A stretch of 64,000 nucleotides of DNA. Source: Nitrosarchaeum sp. (lineage in GTDB: Archaea > Thermoproteota > Nitrososphaeria > Nitrososphaerales > Nitrosopumilaceae). The position numbers and the translations under genes were made by a program. The stretch's first letter is position 1, and each line of letters opens with the position of its first letter. Location of the stretch: positions 1 through 64,000 of the forward strand of contig BGOU01000002.1 in NCBI GenBank assembly GCA_003569705.1, given 5' to 3'. Positions 10,131 to 20,334 of this stretch are shown here, in pieces. Below the pieces are notes generated by a model. The model saw only the letters and a program-made list of their open reading frames with translations. It did no database searches and was not told where the DNA came from.

Positions 10131-10973
10131 ATGAAAACTAATCACAATCACATGCAAACAAAAAACCTAAACAAAGACATGACATGTCCTATTTGCCATA
10201 GCTCTGAGATATCTGACTATCTGGAACTATACCGTTGTAAAATCTGCACTCATATGTTTAGCAAAAATATCCACGATGATGATTATTGGCAAGATCTTTA
10301 TGAAAACAAGTACAATGTAATTCATAGAAAGCATGATGAAAAAAGAAAACAAATGTACAAACAAGAAGTCAAATGGATAAGCAAATCCAAAAAACTTGAA
10401 GGTACTTTTTTAGATGTTGGGTGTGCACATGGTGATTTTTTTTCATTTTTGCCAAAAGAAATGAAAAAAACTGGCATGGATTTATCAACTCAAGTTATAG
10501 AAGATGCAAAAAAACTGCATCCAGATTGTGAATTTCACAAGACAAACATATTTGAATTTATTGATAAAAATAAATTTAATTTTATACAATTTCGCGGAGT
10601 TTTGCAACACTCTGTTGATCCTGTTAATAATTTGAAATATGCAATTAATCTTCTAGAAAAAGATGGTGTGATAATTATTACATCATTGCCAGACTTTTCC
10701 TCTCTTGCCAGCAAATTCTATAAAAGAAATTTTGGATTTTATGCTCCAAAACTCTCTCCGCATTTTTTTACAAAAAAATCTTTTCTGTTTATGTTGCAAT
10801 CTTTGGGATTGAAGGTATTAGCATATGACTCACCATACCTCAAAACACCGTATGCGAATCTTCCTAAAGATCTGTTGTTATTTTTTATCAACAAATTTAG
10901 GAATAAAACGAATCCACCCTTCTTTGGTAATGTTAAAAATTACATAGTTGGACTAGATCATTCTGCTGACTGA
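10131..10973 (+). CDS. SAM-dependent methyltransferase with N-terminal zinc ribbon
   Basis: 280 residues. An N-terminal CPICHSSEISDYLELYRCKIC zinc-ribbon-like pair of CxxC motifs (residues about 19-39) is followed by a class I methyltransferase domain: TFLDVGCAHGDFFSFL as SAM motif I, GMDLSTQVIEDAKKL as motif II, and QFRGVLQHSVDPVNNL. This two-part build is common among sugar C-, N- or O-methyltransferases of surface-glycan loci. It is cotranscribed with the upstream aminopeptidase-like gene. Substrate unknown. Confidence 0.85.
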   Translation: MKTNHNHMQTKNLNKDMTCPICHSSEISDYLELYRCKICTHMFSKNIHDDDYWQDLYENKYNVIHRKHDEKRKQMYKQEVKWISKSKKLEGTFLDVGCAHGDFFSFLPKEMKKTGMDLSTQVIEDAKKLHPDCEFHKTNIFEFIDKNKFNFIQFRGVLQHSVDPVNNLKYAINLLEKDGVIIITSLPDFSSLASKFYKRNFGFYAPKLSPHFFTKKSFLFMLQSLGLKVLAYDSPYLKTPYANLPKDLLLFFINKFRNKTNPPFFGNVKNYIVGLDHSAD

Positions 10974-11050
10974 TATTGTGGGGAAAGTCTGACCTAAAAA
11001 TAATGAATTCGTAATAACAATTCATATTTGTAAATCAATAATTTGAATCA

Positions 11051-11767
11051 ATGGTAGTGGGGTGTATAGTACAAGCAAGAATGGGCTCTACACGATTACC
11101 TGGGAAAGTATTGATGAATGCTGATGAAAAAAACCCAATTCTGTACCATGTGATTACTCAGCTTCAAAATTGCAAATTTCTGGATAAAATTGTCATAGCC
11201 ACAACCGAACTTAAAGAGGATGATAAAATTGAAGAGTTTGCTGCTAGTATGAACATTGATTGCTTCAGAGGAAGCTCAAATGATGTTTTAGAACGGTATT
11301 ATAGATGCGCACAAAAGTTTTCCTTTTCCATAATTGTAAGAATTACTGCTGATAATCCTCTCATTGATCCAACCCTAGTTGATGATGTGATTAACATATT
11401 CAACTCCAACTCATTTGATTATGTTTCTAATGCACATATTAGATCATTTCCTCATGGCACAGAAGCAGAAGTATTTTCATTTAATGCGCTTGAAAAAACA
11501 TGGAAGAATGCAAAAACAAATTATGAAAAAGAACACGTAACTCCATATCTCTATAACAATCCTGATAAATTCAATATATTTGATGTAATATACAAAGAAA
11601 ATATATCTCATCTAAGATGGACAGTTGATAAAATAGATGATCTAAAACTAGTCCAAATAATACTCTCAAAAATTAAAAAAAGACCTGTTTTAATGAATGA
11701 TATAATTGAATTATTTTCCAAAGAACCAAATCTGATCAAAATAAACGCAAATACTTCTAAAAATTAA
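11051..11767 (+). CDS. SpsF/PseF-like cytidylyltransferase
   Basis: 238-residue nucleotidyltransferase of the SpsF/CMP-nonulosonate synthetase family. IVQARMGSTRLPGKVL is the nucleotide-binding signature, FRGSSNDVLERYYRCA and RITADNPLIDP are family blocks, and HLRWTVDKIDDL is near the C-terminus. SpsF-type enzymes sit beside NeuB/PseI synthases and activate nonulosonic acids as CMP-sugars. The next gene (11819) is such a synthase, so activation of a pseudaminic-type sugar is the likely role. It is distinct from the NeuA gene at 16047. The frame is intact. Confidence 0.85.
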   Translation: MVVGCIVQARMGSTRLPGKVLMNADEKNPILYHVITQLQNCKFLDKIVIATTELKEDDKIEEFAASMNIDCFRGSSNDVLERYYRCAQKFSFSIIVRITADNPLIDPTLVDDVINIFNSNSFDYVSNAHIRSFPHGTEAEVFSFNALEKTWKNAKTNYEKEHVTPYLYNNPDKFNIFDVIYKENISHLRWTVDKIDDLKLVQIILSKIKKRPVLMNDIIELFSKEPNLIKINANTSKN

Positions 11768-11818
11768 TCTGTACTATAATTTTTAAAGATTTTTTTATAC
11801 CATGATATTTAGTAATAT

Positions 11819-12877
11819 GTGTTCAATTCCTTTACTGAACTAGAAAATTCATCAAGAACTTTTATCATAGCTGAGGCTGGCTCTAATTGGAAATGTGGTA
11901 GCTACGAGGACGATCTAAAAAGAGGTAAAGAACTCATAAGAATTGCAGCTTCATGTGGTGCTGATGCTGTAAAATTTCAGACCTATAGGCCTGAAACAAC
12001 ATATGTCTATGGTGCAGGTGCAAGTAGTTATCTGTCAAAACATGGAATAAATGAAGACATCAATAAAATCTTTGAAAATCTGGCAATGCCTTATGAAATG
12101 ATACCTGAGCTTGCTAAATATGCGCAAGAACAAAAAATTCTCTTTATGTCGACTCCTTTTTCAGTTAACGATGCAAAACAAATTGATTCCTTTTGTTTCA
12201 ATACACAAGATTGCTTCATTTGAAATAAATCATGTACGATTGATTGAATTTATTGCAAAAAACTGAAAAACCAATCATAATCTCAACTGGTGCAAGTACA
12301 TATGATGAAATTGATTTTGCAGTAAATCTTGTAAAAAAAACTCACAGCAAATTAGCTCTTTTACAATGCACATCAAAATATCCATGTCCTTTAGAATCTT
12401 TGAATCTGTCCGTTATTCCATACATGAAATCAAGGTATGATCTTCCTGTTGGTCTTTCTGATCATAGCATAGATCCTGTGATTGGACCTGTCTTGGCAGT
12501 CGGGCTAGGTTCAATCATAATAGAAAAAACATTTTACATTGGATAGAAATCTTCCAGGACCGGATCATGCTTTTCGCTCTAATTCCAAGCGAATTGGAAC
12601 TAATGATAAAATCTATACGAATAGCGGAACTTGCAAAGGGAAATGGTAAAAAAATCATTCTTAATGAAGAATTAGAATTGAGACGCTTTGCAACCAGATC
12701 CATACAAGCAATAAAGATATCTCGCAAGGTGAGACTTTACAAGAAGGAATTAATTTTGATGTCTTAAGACCTGGAAATAGAATTCGAGGAACAGAAGCTA
12801 GATTCCTAGACCTCATTAATGGAAAAAGATCAAAAAAAGATGTAAAAAGTGGTGACGGAATCACCGAATACGAATAA
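11819..12877 (+). CDS. NeuB/PseI/SpsE-type nonulosonate synthase, frame-disrupted
   Basis: Condenses phosphoenolpyruvate with a hexosamine-derived aldose to a nine-carbon acid. It starts at GTG 11819. Joined frames give about 350 residues: IIAEAGSNWKCGS, DAVKFQTYRPE, FMSTPFS, KIASFEINH, PIIISTGAST, LLQCTSKYPCP, VGLSDHSIDP, IEKTFTLDRNLPGPDHAF, and a C-terminal SAF (antifreeze-like) domain from RSIQAIKDISQGE. Frame changes lie near 12192, 12259, 12533 and 12575 (each one extra base in a T or A run) and near 12716 (one missing A). It follows the SpsF-like activator directly. A second, SAF-less NeuB lies at 17340. Confidence 0.85.
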
Positions 12878-12896
12878 AATTTATTTTGCTAGTCTG

Positions 12897-13988
12897 TTAG
12901 TCAATTTTTATTATTTTATCTACGTCTGATTCGCTCAAATTTGGATGAATTGGTATTGAAACAATATTTTTTGCTATCCTTTCTGTAATCGGAAGCTTGT
13001 AACTTCCTTTGTAAAACTGCATTTTATGGATTGGAATGTAGTGTATTCCAGTCTCTATATTACTATACTTCATTTCTCTCATAAATTCCTCCTGGTTCTT
13101 AACAATAACCCAATACAAATGATATGAGCAATTTTCAAAAAACTTCATTTTTCCTTCTAAACTCAATCTCGTTTGAATATCGCTTTGCAATGTTTTTTCT
13201 TTTGTTATTCATCATGTCTAATTTTTTTAACTGGGTTATACCAATTGCCGCAGAAAATTCACTCATGTAGTAATTCCACCCAAGATTAACAATGTCGTAT
13301 TTAGAATCCTTTTTCTATTTGTTATTCCGCACCATCTTTTTGATTTGAGTATTTCTTTGAACTTTTTACTTTCTTTTCCATTCAAGGTAATTGCTCCCCC
13401 TGTTGGCATTGCAAGATTTTTTTGTTGGATGGAAACTAAAACATACTGCAGTTCCGTGCCGTCCTATCTTTTATTTTTATATGTAGAGCCTGCAGCATGA
13501 GCAGCATCTTCCATCAAAACAACATCATGCTGTTTACATATTTCTGATATTTGCTCTAAATCACATGGAGTTCCAGCATAATGTACGGGTAAAACAACTC
13601 TGGTTTTTTTTGTAATTAATTTTTTTATCATTTGTGGATCTAAACATAAGGTATGCGGATCAATGTCTGCAAAGATTGGCTTTCCACCATTGTATACTAC
13701 TGCATGAGCTGTAGAAACAAATGACAGTGATGGTAATATTACCTCCTTTCCTTTAATATCTATAAGTGATAACGCTAAATGTAATGCAGCAGTACCATTA
13801 CTAACTGCAACACATTCATCAGAACCAATGTATTTGCAAAACTTTGATTCAAATTCAGCAACCTTTCCTGTTCCACCACCGTAAGCCCAAAAATGACTCT
13901 TTAATGTCTGAGTTAGTACTTTTTCTTCTTCTTTTCCAATAAATGGATCAAAAAGTTTTATTGTCTTTTTCATGTTATGTACAATCAC
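12897..13988 (-). CDS. DegT/DnrJ/EryC1-type sugar aminotransferase, frame-disrupted
   Basis: PLP-dependent sugar aminotransferase of the PseC/ArnB group, about 366 residues. Motifs in order: VSNGTAALHLAL, LPVHYAGTPCDLE, EDAAHAAGSTYK, and the catalytic Lys in CFSFHPTKN (restored). It ends with GIHYIPIHKMQFYK and PIHPNLSESDVDKI. Four one-base changes at A or T runs are needed: near 13470 (loss), 13420 (gain), 13312 (loss) and 13155 (gain). The start is GTG 13988, overlapping the acetyltransferase stop, or ATG 13973. It probably aminates the 4-keto sugar from the PseB-like enzyme. Confidence 0.85.
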
Positions 13989-14408
13989 GATTTAATGAAT
14001 TCATAAGTATATTGTATTAGATTAAATCCATTGTTCTTAAAAAATTCTATGGACTTCTTGTTTCTTGGGCTTATGTTAGCTAGATATCGTCCAGAACCAT
14101 TTTTTTCTATTATTAATTCAAGTATTTGTGATCCTATTCCTTTTCCCTGCCATTCTTTTTTTTACAAATATGCCGATTTCGTTCTGCTTGGTCAAATAAA
14201 CTGAACCCGATTTTTTACCATTATAGTATACAATATACCATCGTAAGTATGGTTTTGACGTTACAAATCTGACATGTTCATCATATATTGGCATTTTTTT
14301 ATGTGAAATATTTGCAACTGAATCTCTTTCAGATAATAATTCATAAAGGAACCTGAAATCATTTTTTGTAATATTTTTTAATTTTATTTCTAGAGTGCTA
14401 TGATTCAC
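13985..14408 (-). CDS. GNAT sugar N-acetyltransferase, PseH-like, frame-disrupted
   Basis: About 140 residues with the GNAT fold. RFLYELLSERDSVAN is the N-terminal helix, KPYLRWYIVYYNGKKSGSVYLT and NEIGIFVKKEWQGKGIGSQIL give the acetyl-CoA loop (Q-G-K-G-I-G), and ANISPRNKKSIEFFKNNGF is the typical C-terminal N-x-S-x-x-F element. One extra A in the run near 14158 breaks the frame. The gene overlaps the aminotransferase start by 4 bases. Together with the aminotransferase it would make an acetamido sugar for the nonulosonate synthase. Confidence 0.8.
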
Positions 14409-14519
14409 TAATATTTTGCTTTCATAAGTTGTATTTAAGATGTCAAATAATCAAGTTATTTCAAGAACAATTCATGAAATGATTCAAATTTATTTATTAA
14501 AGTTAATAAAACATACATC

Positions 14520-16050
14520 ATGAAAGACAAAATTATCTTCTGGTTAGATGGTGATATCACAAGTTTTGGAATAGCAAAATTTTTGCAAGAAAAGTACGCT
14601 TCTGAGTTTTTTGCTATAGTAGATGTAACTGATAGAGTAAAAAAAATTTTTTGAGGAACAGAAATTAGTAAAATTTGAAAAGACTTGGTATTATCACGAT
14701 CATGTTTTACCAAAAACTATAGTGGATTTAGAATACCTCTCTAATTTTGAAAAAAAATATCCTCTTAATCTTTGGCTTCTTGCACTCAACGAAAGACTGT
14801 TTTATCGTTTTAATTATTTTTACAAATTTACAAGAAACGAGATACTATCAATTCTTGAGCAGGAATGTAAGATGTTTGAAACTCTCTTAGATGAAGTAAA
14901 GCCAGATTTTTTAATAATGAAGACAACTGATATGCATCACAACCAGATTTTCTATCAAATGTGCAGATCAAAAGGGATCAAGGTAATGATGCTTGAGCAG
15001 TCAAGATTCGGACACAAATGTCTAGTAACACAGGAACGAGATAAAATTGATTATGTTTCAAGTCTTATAGATCTTGAATCCACTAACAAAACCATTGAGG
15101 AGCTGCAAGATTTCTTAAAAACAAACAATCTATCTGCTCAACTAACTACATACACTACAAAATTCATAACTTCAAAGTGGGAAAAAATAAAGGCTGCTCT
15201 TAATTTTCTATTTGTTTCTAAAAATACCAACATAAAAACACATTATACATATTTTGGTAGAACCAAATCTGGAATTCTCACAAAAGCTCTATCTTATCTG
15301 ATAATTGAAAAATATAGAGAAATATTCATCAACAAGAATCTCAAAAAAGAAATAGATGACAACACTCCATTTGTTTACTTTCCATTACACCAAGAGCCAG
15401 AAAGAGTCTTGTTGATTGGATCTCCATTTTATACAAATCAAATTGAAACTGTAAGACACATCGCAAAATCATTACCTCCTGACTACAAGTTATTCGTAAA
15501 AGAGCATCCAACTCAAACCATACGTGGTTGGCGAGAGATTTCTTTCTACAAAGAAATTCTGGAAATTCCAAATGTAAATCTTTTACATCCATCTATATCA
15601 TCTGAGCAGATAATGAAAAAATGCTCACTTGTTATAACTGTAGGAGGAACTTCTGGATTGGAAGCTGCATTTTATCAAAAACCCTCAATCATATTTGCCG
15701 ACATGGGATATGGCGTACTCCCATCAGTACACAGAATAAAATCCGTAACCGAACTGCCTGATGCGATAAGAACATCTCTGCAAAAAACTGTAAACCCAAA
15801 CGATCTTGGCAAATACGTTGACATTGTAGAAAAAAACTCGTTTGAATTTGATAATACTGGATTTCAAATTGACTACGCCAATTATTTCTACTACGGCGGT
15901 CATCTTGCAGATGTTGAAATACCTGAAGAGAAAATGAAATCTTTTCTAGAGGAACATAGATCAACGCTCGAACAACTTGCGTCAGAATATGTTAAAAAAA
16001 TTAAGCAGCACAAAGAATATCAATCAAGATATCCCGGGAATAATCCATGA
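14520..16050 (+). CDS. Capsule-synthesis-type GT-B protein, frame-disrupted
   Basis: About 509 residues once one extra A near 14640 is removed; the N-terminal part then reads from ATG 14520 (MKDKIIFWLDGDITSFGIAKF). The C-terminal half resembles capsule polysaccharide synthesis/export proteins: VYFPLHQEPERVLLIGSPFY near 285, LFVKEHPTQTIRGW near 327, and SLVITVGGTSGLEAAFYQKPSIIFAD near 370. These are the donor-binding His-Pro and Gly-rich regions of GT-B retaining enzymes. The last 40 residues are charged and may form a coiled coil. It overlaps neuA by 4 bases (ATGA), so it may transfer the CMP-activated sugar. Substrate unproven. Confidence 0.75.
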
Positions 16051-16754
16051 AGTCAATCTGTTTTATTCCTGCAAGAGGAGGCTCAAAAGGAATACCAAAA
16101 AAGAACATTCGAATTTTAGGCGACAAGCCCCTAATAGCACATACTATAGAATCGGCACTGGATTCTGGATTATTTGAAAATATAGTAGTATCAACAGATG
16201 ACGATGAGATAGCAAAAATCTCAAAGCAGTACGGTGCAGAAATTCCATTTATGCGTCCAAAAGAACTTTCAGCTGATGACTCTACATTTGATGAGGCTCT
16301 GCTTCACTGTGTCAAAGAGCTGCGCGCACAGGGACAAGAATTTGATATAATTGCTGCACGTGATTGCACAGTACCATTCATAGACAAAAACGACATGAAA
16401 GGTGCAATCGACCTTTTGATAAAGTCTAACTGCGATTCAGTCTTTACTGTATGTCATGCACATCCAAATCCCTATTTTGGAATGTTTGAGGCCAACACAA
16501 GAGGATTTTTGGAGCCGTCAAAAACTAGTCCAAAACCCATCAAAAGAAGGCAAGATGCACCAATAGTTTATGAGTTAAATGGCTTGTATGTGCATTCGGT
16601 GAAACGGTTATTGGAAACAGGCAAGATGTTTACTGACAAAATCATTCCCTATGAAATATCAAAAGAGCACGGATTTATGATTGATTATGAAATCGAATTC
16701 AAAATAGCAGAAATAATGTATGATTTGCGCAAACACTCAAAAATTGATTTCTAA
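16047..16754 (+). CDS. neuA: Acylneuraminate cytidylyltransferase
   Basis: 235 residues, intact. CFIPARGGSKGIPKKNIRILGDKPLIAHTI carries the R-G-G-S-K-G-I-x-x-K-N nucleotide signature of CMP-sialate synthetases. VVSTDDDEI, AARDCTVPF (with D for the usual Q-P-T-S region) and NGLYVHSVKRLL follow. It activates a nonulosonic acid with CTP to the CMP-sugar. It overlaps the upstream GT by 4 bases and the convergent GmhA-like gene by 4 bases. NeuB at 17340 and the KdsC-like phosphatase at 18208 complete a second nonulosonate set. Confidence 0.9.
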   Translation: MKSICFIPARGGSKGIPKKNIRILGDKPLIAHTIESALDSGLFENIVVSTDDDEIAKISKQYGAEIPFMRPKELSADDSTFDEALLHCVKELRAQGQEFDIIAARDCTVPFIDKNDMKGAIDLLIKSNCDSVFTVCHAHPNPYFGMFEANTRGFLEPSKTSPKPIKRRQDAPIVYELNGLYVHSVKRLLETGKMFTDKIIPYEISKEHGFMIDYEIEFKIAEIMYDLRKHSKIDF

Positions 16755-17323
16755 TTTTTCTTAAAATTCTCTTCTACAAGTTCACAAATTGCGTGTATTG
16801 AAGTTCTGTGACCCTCTTGAATTCTAGCTGTGGATTTTGAAGGAATAACAAGCAGAATATCTGCATGTTTTTTCATGGTAACTCCTTCGGATCCAGTCAG
16901 ACCTATGATGTGCGCCCCATTTTTTCTTGATGCTATGATCCCATCTAAGACATTCTTTGATTTTCCACTAGTCGAAATGGCAATGACCACATCTTCTTTT
17001 TTTACTAACGCCTCACACTGCCTTGCAAAAACATAATCAAAACTATAATCATTTCCAAGTGCTGTAATTATTGAAGTATCTGTAGTTAACGCAATAGCCG
17101 GAAGACTTTGTCGTTCTAATTGAAAGCGGCCAATAAGCTCTGCAGCCAAGTGCTGTGCATCTGCAGCACTACCACCATTTCCAAACACAACAACCTTGCC
17201 TCCTTTTTTGTAGCACTCAATTATCAAGTCAACTGCTTTTTGTATGTCTGCTGAAATCTTCTTTGATTCTGAAATGACTGCTATGCTGTCATCAAAAATT
17301 TTGTTTATTCTGTATTCTGTCAT
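16751..17323 (-). CDS. gmhA: Sedoheptulose-7-phosphate isomerase-like SIS protein
   Basis: 190 residues with the SIS fold. VVVFGNGGSAADAQHLAAELIGRF holds the phosphate loop and the catalytic/metal residues of GmhA (D-A-Q-H-x-A-A-E). LTTDTSIITALGNDYSFDYVFARQ and ISTSGKSKNVLDGI are also typical. GmhA makes D-glycero-heptose 7-phosphate for ADP- or GDP-heptose. No HldE/HddA-type kinase is seen here, so within a NeuA/NeuB cluster it may supply an unusual aldose phosphate. ATG at 17323; intact. It lies 16 bases downstream of neuB on the same strand. Confidence 0.85.
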   Translation of the reverse strand: MTEYRINKIFDDSIAVISESKKISADIQKAVDLIIECYKKGGKVVVFGNGGSAADAQHLAAELIGRFQLERQSLPAIALTTDTSIITALGNDYSFDYVFARQCEALVKKEDVVIAISTSGKSKNVLDGIIASRKNGAHIIGLTGSEGVTMKKHADILLVIPSKSTARIQEGHRTSIHAICELVEENFKKN

Positions 17324-17339
17324 CTGATCAAAAACCAGC

Positions 17340-18170
17340 CTACGTTGTAACCCTTAACTTTTTCATAACTGATATTTCTGATGGCCATACTCTTTTTACA
17401 CCGTCTCCAAGAATTTTGTCAATTGTTCTGATGTCTCTTACAAGTCGTATCCATCCCATTGGTTCCAAAGAAGCTGCTTGGTCTGAACCGTACATGGATC
17501 TATCTAATGTAATGTGTCTTTCAATGGATGTAGCGCCAAGCATAACTGCTGCAACGCATACAATATACCCTACTGCCTCATGCCCGCTATATCCTACATT
17601 GCAGTCAAATTCTTTTCTCAAAGTTTCAATGCAGCGCAGATTTGCCTCCTCAATCTTCATTGGGTAAGTGCTATTGCTGTGTTGCAGTTCAAACGGACAA
17701 TTATGTTTTTTAAAAATCTGTATTGCTTCTCTTATTTCGTCTACTGTACTCATACCTGTTGAGATGAAAGTGTATTTTTTTTCCTCAGCAATAACTTCAA
17801 GAAGCTTTCGATTTGTAATCATCGCAGATGCAACCTTGTTGTGTTTTAGATTATATTTTCTAAGAAATAGTTGACTGTCAATATCCCACGATGAGGCATA
17901 CCATTCTATTCCCTTTTGCTTGCAGTATTCATTTATTACATCATATTGTTTTTCATCAAATTCCAATCCCATCTTCTGCTCTCGTGTGGTGGTTCCCCAT
18001 GGGCTTTCTCTTGGTGTATCCAGCACTTCCTTTGAGTAAACCTTGTCAATTGTTCTTTTTTGAAATTTTATCGCATCACAACCAGCAGCTTTTGCCATAT
18101 CTATTAGCTGTTTTGCAATCTCGATATCTCCATTATGGTTGATGCCTAACTCAGCTGTGATGAATACCAA
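17340..18170 (-). CDS. neuB: N-acetylneuraminate synthase-like, SAF domain absent
   Basis: 276-residue NeuB TIM barrel. FITAELGINHNGDIEIAK, DAIKFQKRTIDKVYS, KVASAMITN, FISTGMSTVDEI, LQHSNSTYP and VGYSGHEAVGYIVCVAAV are the PEP and aldose-binding blocks. It then ends at about the barrel's end (SEISVMKKLR), without the C-terminal SAF domain that swaps between subunits in classical NeuB. TTG start at 18170. Intact frame. It probably works with neuA at 16047 on a sugar different from that of the SAF-bearing synthase at 11819. Confidence 0.85.
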   Translation of the reverse strand: MVFITAELGINHNGDIEIAKQLIDMAKAAGCDAIKFQKRTIDKVYSKEVLDTPRESPWGTTTREQKMGLEFDEKQYDVINEYCKQKGIEWYASSWDIDSQLFLRKYNLKHNKVASAMITNRKLLEVIAEEKKYTFISTGMSTVDEIREAIQIFKKHNCPFELQHSNSTYPMKIEEANLRCIETLRKEFDCNVGYSGHEAVGYIVCVAAVMLGATSIERHITLDRSMYGSDQAASLEPMGWIRLVRDIRTIDKILGDGVKRVWPSEISVMKKLRVTT

Positions 18171-18207
18171 CTAAGTAACTTTTCCTACACTATAATAAAT
18201 TCTTTAA

Positions 18208-18701
18208 TTATGATTGCTCTGACAATATCAAATCCGCAAGCTCTCTGAATGCACCATGACCGCTGTTTGTCTTACACTTGTAATGACAAATTTTCTTTAC
18301 CTCGTCGATTGCGTCATTTGGGACAACAGCAAGTCCTATTTTCTTTAATAACTCCAAATCATTGACATCGTCTCCTATGTATGCTATTTCGTCTGGTTTG
18401 ACTCTGAAATTCTTACAAATCTTCTCAAGAATCAATTCTTTTTGGACAACACCTTCGTATAACTTTGCAATTTTCATTTTCTTTGCCCATCGTCTTGTCA
18501 TCTCAGTTTCCTCTTTTGTAATAATCAATGTTGGAATGTTCTTTTTTCTAAGTAGTGTAACCCCCATCCCATCTCTTACAAAAAATCTCTTCATGACATC
18601 TCCTTATTGGTATAATACATCCCGCCGTCAGTCAAAACCCCGTCCACATCAGTAATTACCATCTTGATTTTTGAGCATCGATGAGCCAACTTTGAGTCCA
18701 T
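18208..18701 (-). CDS. KdsC-like HAD phosphatase, frame-disrupted
   Basis: About 164 residues. Restoring one missing G near 18607 joins an N-terminal VITDVDGVLTDGGMYY (HAD motif I, D-x-D) to KRFFVRDGMGVTLLRKKNIPTLIITKE (motif II), AYIGDDVNDLELL (motif IV) and SGHGAFRELADLIL. This is the KdsC/NeuA-associated phosphatase family, which removes phosphate from KDO-8-P, KDN-9-P or related 9-phosphates. I place the start at ATG 18701. Next to a NeuB/NeuA set it suggests a phosphorylated nonulosonate intermediate. Confidence 0.82.
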
Positions 18702-18749
18702 ACTGTAACTTTTCAGTCATCATTAATATTGTTATTTTTCGATTTCAAA

Positions 18750-19624
18750 ATGATGGGAAAGGACTACATAAAAATAGGAATAATGAACGGCAGACTTTCT
18801 CCACCTGTAGACAATCATATTCAGTCATTTCCAGTAAATTCCTGGAGAAATGAGTTTCAAAGAGCATATGATTGTGGATTTGACTCAATCGAGTGGGTCT
18901 TTGATCTAAACCCAAACCCAATTTACAAAATGACGGAATTGAGGAAATTAGATCTCTTTCAAAAAAATATGACGTCAAAGTAACTGCAGTATGCGCAGAT
19001 TATTTTATGCAAAAAATGCTTTTCAATGTGGGAGAATCTGATCTGAAACAAAATATTACAGTACTTCAAAAACTAATCCAACAATGCTCAAAACTAGAAA
19101 CAGCGATACTGGAAATCCCTTTTGTTGATTCTTCCTCACTGAAAACTCAAAGCAACAAAGACCAAATTATTGCAAACCTCCAACAAATGGTAGATTTTGC
19201 CAACTCACAAAATGTGAAAATCACACTTGAAACTGATCTTCCTCCTACTGACTTTAAGAATTTATTAGAAAACTTTGGATCACATATAGGTGCAAACTAT
19301 GACACTGGTAACAGTGCAGCATTGGGATACGATGTAAAAGAAGAGCTTCAAACACTAAAGCCTTGGCTTGCAAATATCCACATAAAAGACAGATTGTATG
19401 GTGGCAATACAGTTGTGTTTGGATCTGGAAACACTGATTTTGATCTGGTTTTTTCAACTCTAGCAAAAATTAATTACAATGGTCAGTTGATAATTCAAGG
19501 AGCCAGAGAAGACCAAAAAATGATCGACCCGCAAGATACATGCAAAAAATACCTTGAATTTGTAAAAAACTATGTAACTAAATACAATTTAGTCACCTCT
19601 GAACATAAAGTGAGCAAGTCATGA
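18750..19624 (+). CDS. Sugar phosphate isomerase/epimerase, TIM barrel, frame-disrupted
   Basis: About 291 residues of the AP-endonuclease-2/IolE-like TIM-barrel family. After restoring one A near 18931, the protein runs from IKIGIMNGRLSPPVDN and GFDSIEWVFD through VTAVCADYFM, ILEIPFVDSSS, ITLETDLPP, IGANYDTGNSAALGYDV and LANIHIKDRLYGGNTV to GQLIIQGARE. The acidic and His residues in TLETD, YDTGN and HIKD are the expected metal ligands. ATG at 18750 or 18753. It overlaps the next SDR gene by 4 bases, so it is part of a sugar-modification operon. The substrate is not identifiable by eye. Confidence 0.8.
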
Positions 19625-20292
19625 AGATAGTGATAACTGGTTCAGAGGGCCTACTTGGAAAAGAAATATCAAAATATTTGGCAAAAACTGACAAGATTCT
19701 AAGACTTGATCTCACATTGGGTCATGATCTTACTGATGAAACATTTGTAAAAAAATGGTTCAAACAAAACAAGGCAGATGCCTTGGTTAACTGCTTTGCA
19801 TTAAATGATCATGTAGAAAAAAACCAAAAGAGAGGAACTCTTTTTGATGTAACTCTGGAATCGTTTTCAAAATTTATGGATGTAAACCTTGTAGCACTGT
19901 TTTCAGTTTGCAGAGAATATGCAAGAAACAACAAAAAGGGCTCAATTGTCAATTTTTCAGCATCTACTGGGATCGTATCTGCAAGACCTGACCTGTATGA
20001 TGGAGGACACAAACACATTGGGTATAGTGTCTCAAAGGCCGGAGTAATCAACATGACAAAGTTTCTCTCAACACATCTTGCTCCAGAAATACGAGTAAAC
20101 TGTGTCGCTCCAGGTGGGGTAGAATTTGATCAAGACACGGAATTCATAAAAAAATACGCAAACCTTACACCACTTAAGAGAATGATGAAAAAAACCGAAT
20201 TAAACGGATTGGTGGAATATCTTGTCGGATCAAAATCCTCATACGTAACGGGTGCGATGTTTGTAATTGATGGTGGATGGACTACCTGGTAA
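19621..20292 (+). CDS. Short-chain dehydrogenase/reductase
   Basis: 223-residue classical SDR with VITGSEGLLGKEI nucleotide binding, LVNCFALNDH in place of the NNAG block, VNFSAST with the catalytic Ser, and GYSVSKAGVINMT with catalytic Tyr and Lys. The C-terminal YVTGAMFVIDGGWTTW is standard. It starts inside the stop of the TIM-barrel gene and is followed at 20335 by a Gfo/Idh oxidoreductase. A keto-sugar or sugar-acid reductase in the surface-glycan pathway is likely. Confidence 0.88.
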   Translation: MKIVITGSEGLLGKEISKYLAKTDKILRLDLTLGHDLTDETFVKKWFKQNKADALVNCFALNDHVEKNQKRGTLFDVTLESFSKFMDVNLVALFSVCREYARNNKKGSIVNFSASTGIVSARPDLYDGGHKHIGYSVSKAGVINMTKFLSTHLAPEIRVNCVAPGGVEFDQDTEFIKKYANLTPLKRMMKKTELNGLVEYLVGSKSSYVTGAMFVIDGGWTTW

Positions 20293-20334
20293 TCTGTGGA
20301 AATGCTAATTATTAACAACTAAGTCGATCATTTG

